In this document: in pieces, positions 15,457-24,010 of the stretch | Layout of the letters: each line of letters opens with the position of its first letter | How positions within the stretch are numbered: position 1 is the stretch's first letter | Source of the DNA: JAKACA01 sp050010115 | GTDB taxonomy: Bacteria > Actinomycetota > Acidimicrobiia > Acidimicrobiales > Bog-793 | DNA length: 64,000 nt | Assembly (NCBI GenBank): GCA_050010115.1 | Contig: JBEKLQ010000005.1 | Span: forward strand, 1 to 64,000 | Direction: 5' to 3' | Notes under the pieces: model-generated | What the model was told of the DNA's origin: nothing | What the model saw: only the letters and a program-made list of their open reading frames with translations | Databases searched by the model: none | Position numbers and translations under genes: made by a program

Positions 15457-16275
15457 CTACAGACCCTGGCCTTGACGATCCTCGCTCCGGAGCCAATCCG
15501 TGAGGTTGGAGAACACCACAGGGATGAACGCGCAGGCTGCGACCAACCACATCACCCAGGTTGTGACCTGTTGGTCGGCCGCCGGGCTGAGGGCACGCCC
15601 CACTGGGTGCACGTAGGCGCGATACCAGCTGGAGTGAGCAAGGCCGACCATGTAGGCGAGGATCCACACGATCCACATGCTGACAGCCGCGAGTGCCATG
15701 CGCATGGGACGGCTGGCCCGCGGCGAGAGCGGCCCCGACGGCACGAGTTCGAGCCATACGCCGACGCCGGCGGGGATCAAGGTGACCGCCTCGATCAGGA
15801 CAAGCCATTGGTTGCCGGCAAGGCGGTTCACCGCCGCGGGCGTACGCCAGGCGATCTCGAGAACGATGGCGACACCCGCGACGAGCCCGACCCGCACGAG
15901 CTCGCTCGGCCCACGTCCGGGTGGCCGTGCAGACCGGGGGCTCCGAGCGTAGCCCAGGAGGCTCTGCTGGTCACTCCACTGGCGTCGCCGCTCTGCGAGC
16001 CGGTCAGCGAACCCACGGAGGCCGATGATCTGCCACGGTGCGGCGAGAACGACGAGCGCCGGCACGACGATCGCGATGAGTGAGAACTGCAATGCTTCGA
16101 CCCAGGCGTAGCGTTGCGCGCCGTCGGCGAGCGGCGGGACCAGCGCCGCGACGAGCACAACCAGAGCGAGGGCGGCCAGAGCCTGGCGACGGCCGCGGGG
16201 ACGCGCCGCAATTGCCGGGCCCGGTTGGGCCGGCCGGGTTCCATCAGTTGCCACAGGGCTCGGCGTGGTCAGCAC
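15457..16275 (-). CDS. Second CtaG-like cytochrome oxidase assembly protein
   Basis: This 272-residue polytopic protein has six or seven hydrophobic segments, including VEALQFSLIAIVVPALVVLAAPW near 58-80 and a closing WVMWLVAACAFIPVVFSNL. The layout and the QFSLIAIVVPALVVLAAPW / SSWYRAY-type motifs match caa3_CtaG, but it is shorter and more divergent than the 12774-13670 protein. It is the last gene of the oxidase operon, 34 bases after the small membrane gene. Confidence 0.78.
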   Translation of the reverse strand: MLTTPSPVATDGTRPAQPGPAIAARPRGRRQALAALALVVLVAALVPPLADGAQRYAWVEALQFSLIAIVVPALVVLAAPWQIIGLRGFADRLAERRRQWSDQQSLLGYARSPRSARPPGRGPSELVRVGLVAGVAIVLEIAWRTPAAVNRLAGNQWLVLIEAVTLIPAGVGVWLELVPSGPLSPRASRPMRMALAAVSMWIVWILAYMVGLAHSSWYRAYVHPVGRALSPAADQQVTTWVMWLVAACAFIPVVFSNLTDWLRSEDRQGQGL

Positions 16276-16309
16276 GCCCTTGGTCGGAGCGAGCCGGCGA
16301 GCGACCGGC

Positions 16310-16420
16310 TCATCGTGCGGGCCGGCGGAAGAAGAACGCCACTACCAGCGCCGCGATGAACGTGCCCAGCGGAATCAGCAGCGTCAACGCCTGCGTCCCG
16401 AAGTCGGAACTGCCTGTCAC
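16310..16420 (-). CDS. 36-residue membrane microprotein in the oxidase operon
   Basis: GTG at 16420 is preceded by GGGAGG at 6-7 bases, and the frame ends at TGA 16310. The product is one hydrophobic helix (ALTLLIPLGTFIAALVVAFF) ending in the basic tail RRPAR. It lies 12 bases after the COX III stop and 34 bases before the second ctaG. The size and single helix resemble small accessory subunits such as CcoQ/CtaF-like proteins, though no sequence family was recognised. Confidence 0.65.
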   Translation of the reverse strand: MTGSSDFGTQALTLLIPLGTFIAALVVAFFFRRPAR

Positions 16421-16432
16421 GACCCGCCTCCC

Positions 16433-17125
16433 TCAGATGACGTAGAACAACACCCAGAAGAACACTGCCACGGCAGCGACAAACACCCAGAACACCTGGG
16501 ACGCCTCGACATTTGCCCGGAACAGCCGGGCGACCGGGAGTTTCGAGGCTGTCAGACCACCGTCTTCGGCGAAATCGGCACGGGACCGGAGCACACGAAC
16601 GACGAGAGTCTCCGACCAATACACCGAACCCACCAGCATCGCGATATTCAGACTCGCCCATCCGATGAAGCACGAAGCGTACCCGCTGCTCCCCGGGGAG
16701 AAGGGGAGCTGAGTCAGCTGCCAGATCTGAAGACCGGTCGCAATGAGGCCCAACAGCACCGTCACCCAGCCTGCGACCTGCCAGTCCAGCAGCTCACCAC
16801 GACGAAAGCGCCGGAGTCCCAGGATGACCAATCCGGCGGCGGCAAGAGTGAATGCCATGATCGCCGCTCCGGCACCTGTCGGTGCAGTCACCCGGTGCGG
16901 TCGCCACAGCTCGTCGTTGTTGCCCGAGCGGAGGTAGAAGTAGGCAAAGGCAAGCGAGGCAAACGCGAACACGGCGATGCCCATGAGGAGGCGGATACCG
17001 GTCCAGATCGAGCCCTCCTGCGCTCGGAGCTCGTACTCCAGCTCCTCCGGCGTGCTGTTCGTGCCGCCCGCCGTCGCCGCCAGCGTCGTGGTCTGCTCGG
17101 TCGCGCTTGTGGTCTGGTCGCTCAT
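16433..17125 (-). CDS. ctaE: Cytochrome c oxidase subunit III
   Basis: This 230-residue subunit has five predicted membrane helices. The N-terminal 35 residues are Thr/Ser-rich and polar, then GIRLLMGIAVFAFASLAFAYFYLRS starts the helical bundle. Family-typical residues follow in AAIMAFTLAAAGLVILGLR and FIGWASLNIAMLVGSVYW. The first two helices of seven-helix forms are absent, as in many actinobacterial COX III proteins. It follows ctaD by 16 bases. Confidence 0.88.
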   Translation of the reverse strand: MSDQTTSATEQTTTLAATAGGTNSTPEELEYELRAQEGSIWTGIRLLMGIAVFAFASLAFAYFYLRSGNNDELWRPHRVTAPTGAGAAIMAFTLAAAGLVILGLRRFRRGELLDWQVAGWVTVLLGLIATGLQIWQLTQLPFSPGSSGYASCFIGWASLNIAMLVGSVYWSETLVVRVLRSRADFAEDGGLTASKLPVARLFRANVEASQVFWVFVAAVAVFFWVLFYVI

Positions 17126-17141
17126 GATCTCTCCGGCCCTC

Positions 17142-19112
17142 TCACGCCATCTGTGGTTGCGGACCGAGATCCTCGGTGCCCGGCAAAGTCTTGGTGACCA
17201 GCCCGCCCTCGCGCCCGGTCACGCCAAGGTCGGCGACCGGTACGGCATCGCTCTCGCCGTAGTGGTATGGGTCGTTCAGCACGATGGGGATCCGATCGAA
17301 GTTGTCCGGCGGTACTGGCGTCGCCGTCTGCCACTCCAGTCCCAGCGAGTCCCACGGGTTGGCGGGGGCGGGGGCCGGGTTGATGATGATGCTCCAGGCG
17401 AAGTTGACGACGAAGATGAGGAACGAAGCGCCGAGAAGGTACGCGCAGACCGACGAGAAGTCGTTCCAAGGCTGCAGGTTGTGCGCGTACTCGAACACGC
17501 GGCGGGGCTGGCCGAGCAACCCGACGATGAACAGCGGGAAGAACGTCAGGTTGAAGAACACGAACATCGTCCAGAAGTGGATGCGCCCCAACCGGTCGTC
17601 CATCTTGTGACCGGTGAGCTTCGGAACCCAGAAGTAGATACCGGCGAACAACGCGAAGATCAGTCCACCCATGATCGTGTAGTGGAAGTGGGCCATGACG
17701 AAGAAGCTGCCGTGCACCGTGACGTCCACGGGTACGTCGGAGAGGAAGACGCCGGTGACACCGCCGATCAGGAAGTTGAAGATCATCCCGATACAGAACA
17801 GCATCGGCACTTCGAACCGGATCTTCGCCTTGTAGAGCGAGCCCATCACGACGAGGAAGATGAACCCGGTCGGGATCGAGATCAGCTCGGTCGTCAGCAT
17901 GAACAGCGGCCGCATGTCGGGGTTGATGCCGCTTTGGAACAGGTGGTGCTGCCAGACGAAGAACGACAGCAGGGCCACACCGATCATCCCCGCAGCGGCC
18001 ACGCGGTACGCGAACAAGGGCTTGCGGGTGAACACCGGGATGATCTCGCCGACGATGCCGAAGCCCGGCAGCGCCATGATGTACACCTCCGGATGGCCGA
18101 AGAACCAGAACAGGTTCTCCCAGAGGAACGAGCTCCCGCCGTGCTCGGTTACGTAGAACGCCGTCTGGGCGGTGCGGTCGAGAATGCCGAACAGGCCGGC
18201 GACGACGAGGGTCGGCGTTGCGAGAGTGAGCAATGCAGAGGTTCCGAGGATCGACCAGACGAAGATCGGAATGCGGCTCCAGCTCATTCCCGGCGCCCGG
18301 TAGTGGATGATCGTCACCATCAGGTTGAACCCGGCCAGGATCATGCCGAGGCCGATCACGGCGAAGCCGCATAAGTACGAATCCATGCCTCCAGCCGACT
18401 GCGTCTGGAGGGGGGCGTAACCGGTCCAGCCGGTCTGGAAACCGCCGAGTGGCAAGGCAGTGAGGATGACGAAGTAACCCACCGTGAACAACCACAGCGA
18501 CGTCGCCTCCACCCGCGGGAAAGCGGTGCGCCGGCTGCCGATCATCAGCGGTACGAAGTAGTTCCCGAGTGGTCCGACGACCACCGACGACGCCATCATC
18601 ATCATGATCGTGCCGTGCTCACCCACGATGGCGATGTAGACACCAGGTCCGAAGACGTGGTTGATGGGGGTGAGCAGCTCGGTGCGGATCGCCATCGCCA
18701 GGAGGCCACCGGTGAAGAAGAAGGTGAAGACGGCGACCAGGTACTGCATCCCCACGACCTTGTGATCCGTCGTGAAACGCAGATAACGGACCCAATGGGT
18801 CGTATTCGACTCGACGGGCGGCTCGCGTCCGATCAGCTTCGCCAGCGGGTAGTTGAGCGCTCCGATACCGAGGAGCCAGCCGAAGACCGCGAAGGAGAGC
18901 CCGAGGACGATGGCGATGTCGTTCTGCCCGTTGTACTGGATCGTGGTGTGGGAGGACCCGATGAGGTTGCCCGCCCAGTGGCCGAGGAGGTAACCCAGCA
19001 CCATTCCCACCAGAGCCGTCAGGACGTTCTGCCCGAGCCACCAGGGGCGGGGTGATCCAGCGGTTGGTTGGGCTTCTTCCGGCGGTGTCGGTCTGGTCGC
19101 TATTGCGGTCAC
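17142..19112 (-). CDS. ctaD: Cytochrome c oxidase subunit I (aa3 type)
   Basis: This is the 656-residue catalytic subunit with heme a and the heme a3-CuB centre. Landmarks are GEHGTIMMMMASSV (heme a ligand His), FWFFGHPEVYIMALPGFGIVGE (CuB His with the His-Tyr cross-link pair), FVWQHHLFQSG (two CuB His) and FFVMAHFHYTIMGG (heme ligands). The N-terminal 50 residues include a membrane segment and a polar leader, longer than the minimal family form. The gene lies between ctaC and ctaE. Confidence 0.97.
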   Translation of the reverse strand: MTAIATRPTPPEEAQPTAGSPRPWWLGQNVLTALVGMVLGYLLGHWAGNLIGSSHTTIQYNGQNDIAIVLGLSFAVFGWLLGIGALNYPLAKLIGREPPVESNTTHWVRYLRFTTDHKVVGMQYLVAVFTFFFTGGLLAMAIRTELLTPINHVFGPGVYIAIVGEHGTIMMMMASSVVVGPLGNYFVPLMIGSRRTAFPRVEATSLWLFTVGYFVILTALPLGGFQTGWTGYAPLQTQSAGGMDSYLCGFAVIGLGMILAGFNLMVTIIHYRAPGMSWSRIPIFVWSILGTSALLTLATPTLVVAGLFGILDRTAQTAFYVTEHGGSSFLWENLFWFFGHPEVYIMALPGFGIVGEIIPVFTRKPLFAYRVAAAGMIGVALLSFFVWQHHLFQSGINPDMRPLFMLTTELISIPTGFIFLVVMGSLYKAKIRFEVPMLFCIGMIFNFLIGGVTGVFLSDVPVDVTVHGSFFVMAHFHYTIMGGLIFALFAGIYFWVPKLTGHKMDDRLGRIHFWTMFVFFNLTFFPLFIVGLLGQPRRVFEYAHNLQPWNDFSSVCAYLLGASFLIFVVNFAWSIIINPAPAPANPWDSLGLEWQTATPVPPDNFDRIPIVLNDPYHYGESDAVPVADLGVTGREGGLVTKTLPGTEDLGPQPQMA

Positions 19113-19113
19113 G

Positions 19114-20043
19114 TCAGATCTTCACCTTCTGCGCTCCGTAGACCTCCACATTGCTGTAGGGGTCGACTGTGTCGGGGTAGTAACCACCGTCTGAACCGTT
19201 GGCATCCGGCGTGTAGCTCCAGGCGAACGGGGGGAGGAACTTCGTGTTCCTCGCCAGCTGCGCCTTGGTCGTGTCCGCCCAGGTCTCGAAGGCCGACTTG
19301 GGGAGCACTACGCCGTCGTTGTACATCGCACCGTGCCACAGACCACAGAGCTCGTCACATCGCACGGTGAACGACCCGAGCTGCTGAGTCGTCGTGAAGG
19401 CGACGTTGTCCTGTCCAGGGTTGGCGTCAGCCTTCACTCCAAGCTGGTAGGCCCAGAAGTCGTGGATGACGTCCAGGGAAGTGACATGGAACGCCACGTT
19501 CGTGTCAGCGGGCAGCACGAGCTGAGTCGTCTCCATGCCGCCGAACGAGGGGTAACGGTAGGTGAACTTCCATTGCTGGGCGATGACTTGCACGACCAGG
19601 GTGTTGTGCGAGGTGGGCGTCCAGATCGGAGTCGGCCCCTCGCCACCGCCGGCGCCGGCGGGCACGATCAGCTGCACCGTGCCGAATACGAACAGCCCGA
19701 GCACGATGACGGTCGTGCCGCCGATCCAGGCGATCTGGGTGGGGAGATGCCCGCGTGAGTTGGGACCGACGACGGGGTCGGGTCCGCCGCGGCTGGCGCG
19801 CCACGTCGACAGCGCGTAGCCGAGGTAGACCCACACCGCGATCATGACCGGAAGGGCGACGACAATCAGAACGTTGAAGTCGAATTGGGCGCCCCCGGCC
19901 GTGCTGGTCATCTTGCCCGGAGGTACGTGCGGGCCGACGAGGAAGTAGTAGAGCAGGTCGACGATCAAGGCCAGGACGACCCAGATGACGAACATCCGCC
20001 GGAAGTGGTGCTCCTCGGCCGGGGGTTTCGGTGAGTCGGCCAT
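19114..20043 (-). CDS. ctaC: Cytochrome c oxidase subunit II (CuA subunit)
   Basis: This 309-residue protein has two N-terminal membrane helices (VLALIVDLLYYFLVG about 16-30, and another near 50-75), with a third hydrophobic stretch near 105-125. The extracytoplasmic cupredoxin domain carries the complete CuA site: the first His lies in VIHDFWAYQLG, and CDELCGLWHGAM supplies two Cys, His and Met. No cytochrome c fusion is present. It starts directly after the cupredoxin stop and precedes ctaD by one base. Confidence 0.95.
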   Translation of the reverse strand: MADSPKPPAEEHHFRRMFVIWVVLALIVDLLYYFLVGPHVPPGKMTSTAGGAQFDFNVLIVVALPVMIAVWVYLGYALSTWRASRGGPDPVVGPNSRGHLPTQIAWIGGTTVIVLGLFVFGTVQLIVPAGAGGGEGPTPIWTPTSHNTLVVQVIAQQWKFTYRYPSFGGMETTQLVLPADTNVAFHVTSLDVIHDFWAYQLGVKADANPGQDNVAFTTTQQLGSFTVRCDELCGLWHGAMYNDGVVLPKSAFETWADTTKAQLARNTKFLPPFAWSYTPDANGSDGGYYPDTVDPYSNVEVYGAQKVKI

Positions 20044-20718
20044 CTATGCCACGACCTTCAAGAAACCATCCATGTAGGCGACCGACTGCATCGGGCCTCC
20101 GTTGCCATAGAGATAACCGAGGCCGCAGGGCACGAAGCACTGCCAGGGGTACTGACCCGGACCGGGGGTGACGAACGAGAACGTGATCACGTTGTGGGGC
20201 GAGCTCGTGGTGCACGGGGCGACCGAGCAGAGGTTCAGGTTGCCGTTGACGCCGTAGAGCGGGACGTTGATCCCAAGGGTCGGGATCGAGAACGTGTGGG
20301 CGACCCCGTAGCCGGCATTCGAGTTGATGACGTGCTTCGGGTGCCCGTTGATCACCTCGACGTTGCCGATCGTCCCGGTGATCTGGCCGACCTGCTGGTT
20401 ACGAAGTGGGCTTCCCGAGTCGTACTCGTCGATCGTCACGTTGATCCGTGTGTGGGCGGGCAGGTCCCACAACGTCGTGTGCACCCACTGGCCGTCGGGG
20501 GCCTGGGCGAGATACGAGACCCAGGTGGGATGGTCTCCGAAGCCGATCGACCCCACGGTCTGCAGCGTCAGGTTCACAGGCTGCCCAGCCGGATGACCTG
20601 TGGCGTAGTCGACCGTCGGCGGGCTGCTGCGCAGGAACGCCATCGTCGTGAAGATCGCGAGACCGATCGCGACGGCTGCGATCGTCACGACGATGCTAAG
20701 ACGCGCGGACTTGCTCAT
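20044..20718 (-). CDS. Membrane-anchored cupredoxin with CuA-like but altered site
   Basis: This 224-residue protein has an N-terminal anchor (VVTIAAVAIGLAIFTTMAFL, about 10-29) and an extracytoplasmic cupredoxin domain. Candidate ligands are H141 (VAHTFSIP), C194 and C198 (CFVPCG) and M210. Compared with CuA (CxxxCxxxHxxM), the second His position is Tyr202 and the Met is shifted five residues. An additional Cys pair (C164, C169) may form a disulfide. GGGGGG precedes the ATG. As first gene of the oxidase operon it may carry electrons to, or copper for, the oxidase. Confidence 0.82.
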   Translation of the reverse strand: MSKSARLSIVVTIAAVAIGLAIFTTMAFLRSSPPTVDYATGHPAGQPVNLTLQTVGSIGFGDHPTWVSYLAQAPDGQWVHTTLWDLPAHTRINVTIDEYDSGSPLRNQQVGQITGTIGNVEVINGHPKHVINSNAGYGVAHTFSIPTLGINVPLYGVNGNLNLCSVAPCTTSSPHNVITFSFVTPGPGQYPWQCFVPCGLGYLYGNGGPMQSVAYMDGFLKVVA

Positions 20719-20932
20719 GTATCCCCCCTTCCGCTAACGACGGCCGACGACAGCTCCCGACCCTGTCCAACCCTCAAACGAGTTCATCCAACCGCCGTTC
20801 GGCAATCTAAAGGGCCTCTGAGGCCACGTCAAGGACACTTGCGACGCGCCCTGTCAGCCAGGTGTTTTGTGGCGACCGACGCGCTCTGACGAGGTACGCG
20901 GGGATGAGACACCCCCGGAGTACCCTCGTGCC
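20719..20932. promoter_or_regulatory. Divergent region between the oxidase operon and xseA
   Basis: This 214-bp non-coding region must carry the promoters of both units. A perfect palindrome GGCCTC-T-GAGGCC lies at 20813-20825. No clear -35/-10 pair was found by eye. Confidence 0.35.
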
Positions 20933-22417
20933 ATGGGCTCGTCCCGGGCATCCGAAGCGCTGCAGTTCGACTTCTCGCGCCCACCTGGCAGCGACGAGAC
21001 CGATGCCGCCGACCCCGGCACCAAGGCCGAGGCAGCCCCGCAGGTCGCCTCATCCGGCCCATCCGCCAGGCTCGTCGAGAGCGCACCGGGCGCGAGCGCG
21101 GACGAGGCGCTCACGGTCGCCGAGTTCTACGACCGCGTGAAATACGCCGTCAGAACCGAGTTCCCCTCCGACGTGTGGGTCACCGGGGAGATCCGGAAGG
21201 TCACGGTCTCCAAGGGCAATCGCTACCTCGAGCTGGCTGATCACGACGGGCCGACAAGCCGTGCGGGCGCGGCGATGCTGGAGGTGGCGTGCTGGTCGCG
21301 CGACTGGCCGCTCATCGGGGCCGAGCTGCAGGCGGTGAGCCTCGAGCTGACTGCCGGCCTCGTCGTCAGGATCCGTGGGCGGGTGTCGGTCTGGGAGGGC
21401 GGCGCCAAGCTGCGCTTCTCGATGACGGCCCTCGACGTGGCGGCGCTGCTCGGTGGTATCGCGGCAGCGCGGCGCAGGTTGCTGGTCGCACTCGAGCAGG
21501 AGGGTCTGCTCGACGCCAACCGCCGCCTTCCGGTACCGATGGTCCCGATGAGGATCGGTATCGTGACGAGCGCCGGATCGGAGGCATACCGGGACTTCAC
21601 CGGCCAGCTCCACCGTTCTGGCTTGGCATTCGACGTCCGCCTCGAAGCATCGCTCGTGCAGGGCTTGGAGGCTCCAGGGCAGATCGCAGCCGCCATCGGG
21701 CGCCTGCACGGTTTTTGGCCCGACGTGATCGTGGTCGTCCGCGGTGGCGGTGGCAAAGGTGACCTTGCGGCCTTCGACAGCGAGCACGTCGCCCGCGCCA
21801 TCGCCACCTCGCGTTACCCGGTCTGGACTGGCATCGGGCATACCGGAGACGAGTCGGTGGCCGACATCGTGGCCCAGCGCGCCCTCATCACGCCGACGGC
21901 TTGTGGCGAGGCCGTGGTGCTGGCGGTCGCCACGTATCTCAACCAGATCGACGCCCGCGCGGACGCCATCGCCGAGCGGTGCCGGACCGCGTTCGACAAG
22001 CTGGCCAGTCGCGTGGACGAGAGCCGGGGCCGGCTTGCCAGAGCCGCCCGCCACGAGCTCGACCAGGCTGGCTCCGCGCTCGAATTGGCGCGCAACCGGA
22101 CCGTGCACAGCGTGCTTGTCGGGACCGAACGCAACCGTGCGACGCTGCATCGCCAGTCGCAGGATCTGTCCCGGGTCGCGCGCCACGCCGTGTCGGACGC
22201 GAGCGAGCGGCTCATCCACCGGCGGGCCGTCCTCGACGCCTTCGACCCGCGGCGCCAGCTGGCCAGAGGCTGGTCCATCACGAAGGGACGTGACGGACGG
22301 GTCGTGCGATCCGTACGCGATCTCGCCGAAGGCCAACCAATCGTGACAGTCCTCGCGGACGGCAGTGTGAGATCGACCGTGGAGGAAGTGTCGAGAGCAC
22401 TCGAGGAGACGACATGA
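20933..22417 (+). CDS. xseA: Exodeoxyribonuclease VII large subunit
   Basis: This 494-residue nuclease subunit degrades single-stranded DNA. After a polar N-terminal tail of about 55 residues comes an OB-fold (VWVTGEIRKVTVSKGNRYLELAD). The catalytic domain includes RIGIVTSAGSEAYRDF, VIVVVRGGGGKGDLAAFD and VWTGIGHTGDESVADIVA, then the long helical segment that binds XseB. ATG 20933 is chosen because the product then starts with the usual short leader; in-frame starts exist upstream. Coupled to xseB by an ATGA overlap. Confidence 0.95.
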   Translation: MGSSRASEALQFDFSRPPGSDETDAADPGTKAEAAPQVASSGPSARLVESAPGASADEALTVAEFYDRVKYAVRTEFPSDVWVTGEIRKVTVSKGNRYLELADHDGPTSRAGAAMLEVACWSRDWPLIGAELQAVSLELTAGLVVRIRGRVSVWEGGAKLRFSMTALDVAALLGGIAAARRRLLVALEQEGLLDANRRLPVPMVPMRIGIVTSAGSEAYRDFTGQLHRSGLAFDVRLEASLVQGLEAPGQIAAAIGRLHGFWPDVIVVVRGGGGKGDLAAFDSEHVARAIATSRYPVWTGIGHTGDESVADIVAQRALITPTACGEAVVLAVATYLNQIDARADAIAERCRTAFDKLASRVDESRGRLARAARHELDQAGSALELARNRTVHSVLVGTERNRATLHRQSQDLSRVARHAVSDASERLIHRRAVLDAFDPRRQLARGWSITKGRDGRVVRSVRDLAEGQPIVTVLADGSVRSTVEEVSRALEETT

Positions 22418-22701
22418 CGACGCAACCAGACGACATCGAAGGTCCCACTCCATCGCTCCGGCCGGTAGGCGAGCTCGGCTACAGCGAAGCCGCCGCTGAG
22501 CTTGACGGCATCATCGCCGAGCTGGACCGGGGTGTGGTCGACGTCGACGTGCTCGAGGTGCGCTTGCGCCGGGCCGTCGAGATCGTGGAGGAGCTCGACG
22601 GCCGGATACGGGGGGCACGCGAGCGGGTGAGCGCCATCCTTCCGCGCCTCGAGATGGCAGGTCGCGGCGAGAGCGACGGGCACGGCCCAGCTACGGTGTG
22701 A
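22414..22701 (+). CDS. xseB: Exodeoxyribonuclease VII small subunit
   Basis: This 95-residue helical protein forms the multi-copy regulatory part of Exo VII. GYSEAAAELDGIIAELDRGVVDVDVLEVRLRRAVEIVEEL matches the XseB core, with extra tails at both ends. It starts within the xseA stop (ATGA) and the next gene begins 4 bases after its end. Confidence 0.93.
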   Translation: MTTQPDDIEGPTPSLRPVGELGYSEAAAELDGIIAELDRGVVDVDVLEVRLRRAVEIVEELDGRIRGARERVSAILPRLEMAGRGESDGHGPATV

Positions 22702-22705
22702 CGCT

Positions 22706-23602
22706 ATGGCAGACACGATCGAGCACGTCGGAGTGGTCGGATCCGGCCTGATGGGTTCGGGCATCGCCGAGGTGTGCGCCCGAGCGGGGTTGGACGTGCT
22801 CGTGGTGGAAGTCGACTCGGCCGCGGCCGAGCGCGGACAGCAGCGTCTCGGCAACTCGCTGCAGACAGGGGCCCGCAGGGGAAAGCTGACTCAAGAAGAG
22901 GCAGACGACGCCTTTGCGAGGGTCCGGTACGACACCGACCTCGGCGAGATGGCCGACCGTGAGCTCGTGATCGAGGCGATCACCGAGGATGCTGCTGCCA
23001 AGGTGGCGTGCTTCAGGACGCTCGACGCCGTCGTCAGCTCTGAGCACGCGATCTTGGCGTCGAACACGTCGTCGATCCCGATCATGAAGCTGGCGACGGT
23101 CACGAAGCGTCCCGAGCAGGTGCTCGGCCTTCACTTCTTCAACCCCGTCCCCGTGCTGCGGCTCGTGGAGCTCGTGACGTCGTTGATGACGAGTGACGAG
23201 GTCATCGACCGGGCGACGGCGCTGGTGACCACCCAGCTCGACAAGACGGTGATCCGATCGCAGGACCGCGCCGGGTTTGTGGTGAACGCGTTGCTGATCC
23301 CGTACCTGTTGTCGTCGGTGAGGATGCTCGAGTCGGGTTTCGCCACCAGAGACGACATCGACGCCGGCATGGTGGAGGGCTGCGCCCATCCGATGGGGCC
23401 GCTCGCTCTGTGCGATCTGATCGGTCTCGACACGATGCGGGCGGTGGCCGACTCGCTTTACGGGGAGTTCAAGGAGCCCCTGTACGCCCCGCCCCCCCTT
23501 CTGCTGCGCATGGTCGAGGCAGGGTTGATCGGGCGTAAGAGCGGCCGGGGCTTCTACGACTACGGCCGGTCAACGGCGAAGTCACAGCAGGCGCCGGCTT
23601 GA
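22706..23602 (+). CDS. 3-hydroxyacyl-CoA (3-hydroxybutyryl-CoA) dehydrogenase
   Basis: This 298-residue NAD(P)-dependent enzyme interconverts 3-hydroxyacyl-CoA and 3-ketoacyl-CoA. The Rossmann motif VGVVGSGLMGSGIAEV is at 8-23. ILASNTSSIPI and LGLHFFNPVPVLRLVELV (catalytic His in HFFNP) are clear, as is the C-terminal helical domain DRAGFVVNALLIPYL. It is a single-function enzyme of the Hbd/PaaH/FadB2 type. Clustering with xseAB is probably positional; its stop overlaps the next start. Confidence 0.94.
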   Translation: MADTIEHVGVVGSGLMGSGIAEVCARAGLDVLVVEVDSAAAERGQQRLGNSLQTGARRGKLTQEEADDAFARVRYDTDLGEMADRELVIEAITEDAAAKVACFRTLDAVVSSEHAILASNTSSIPIMKLATVTKRPEQVLGLHFFNPVPVLRLVELVTSLMTSDEVIDRATALVTTQLDKTVIRSQDRAGFVVNALLIPYLLSSVRMLESGFATRDDIDAGMVEGCAHPMGPLALCDLIGLDTMRAVADSLYGEFKEPLYAPPPLLLRMVEAGLIGRKSGRGFYDYGRSTAKSQQAPA

Positions 23603-23970
23603 GCGAGCCGGTTATCGCTGAGCGCGAGACCGAGGAGCGGCCCTGGGGCAGCTACGTCGTGCTCGACGAAGTTGCCGACCACAAGGTCAAGCGGATCGTC
23701 GTGCAACCGAACAGGCGGCTAAGCCTGCAGGTGCACCGGCGCCGGTCTGAGCACTGGTTCGTCGTGCGGGGCTCGGGTGCCATCACGCTCGGCGATGCTC
23801 TCGTGACGGTCGGTCCGGGCGATTCGGTCGACATCCCCGTCGGTATGGCGCACCGGGTCGAGAACACCGGGGACTCCGAGCTTGTCTTCATCGAGGTCCA
23901 GCATGGCGGGTCGTTCGGCGAGGACGACATCGTGCGCATCGAGGATGACTTCGGGCGGCCTACGAACTGA
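23599..23970 (+). CDS. Cupin, mannose-6-phosphate isomerase type II-like
   Basis: This 123-residue protein starts at TTG, overlapping the previous stop. It matches the C-terminal cupin of type II phosphomannose isomerases: RPWGSYVVLDE at the start, KRIVVQPNRRLSLQVHRRRSEHW (metal-ligand His), then GSGAITLGDALVTVGPGDSVDIPVGMAHRVEN. It lacks a nucleotidyltransferase domain, so it is a stand-alone isomerase or a sugar-binding cupin. Confidence 0.85.
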   Translation: MSEPVIAERETEERPWGSYVVLDEVADHKVKRIVVQPNRRLSLQVHRRRSEHWFVVRGSGAITLGDALVTVGPGDSVDIPVGMAHRVENTGDSELVFIEVQHGGSFGEDDIVRIEDDFGRPTN

Positions 23971-24010
23971 GTGCCCCCGGTCGTCACACCGCCAGTGGCG
24001 AAGGACAGTA

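Noticed and set aside
16977..18374. A 465-codon + strand frame opposite COX I
   Set aside because: It is antisense to the strongly conserved oxidase subunit and rich in Asp/Glu/Arg/His as expected from complementing GC-rich codons.
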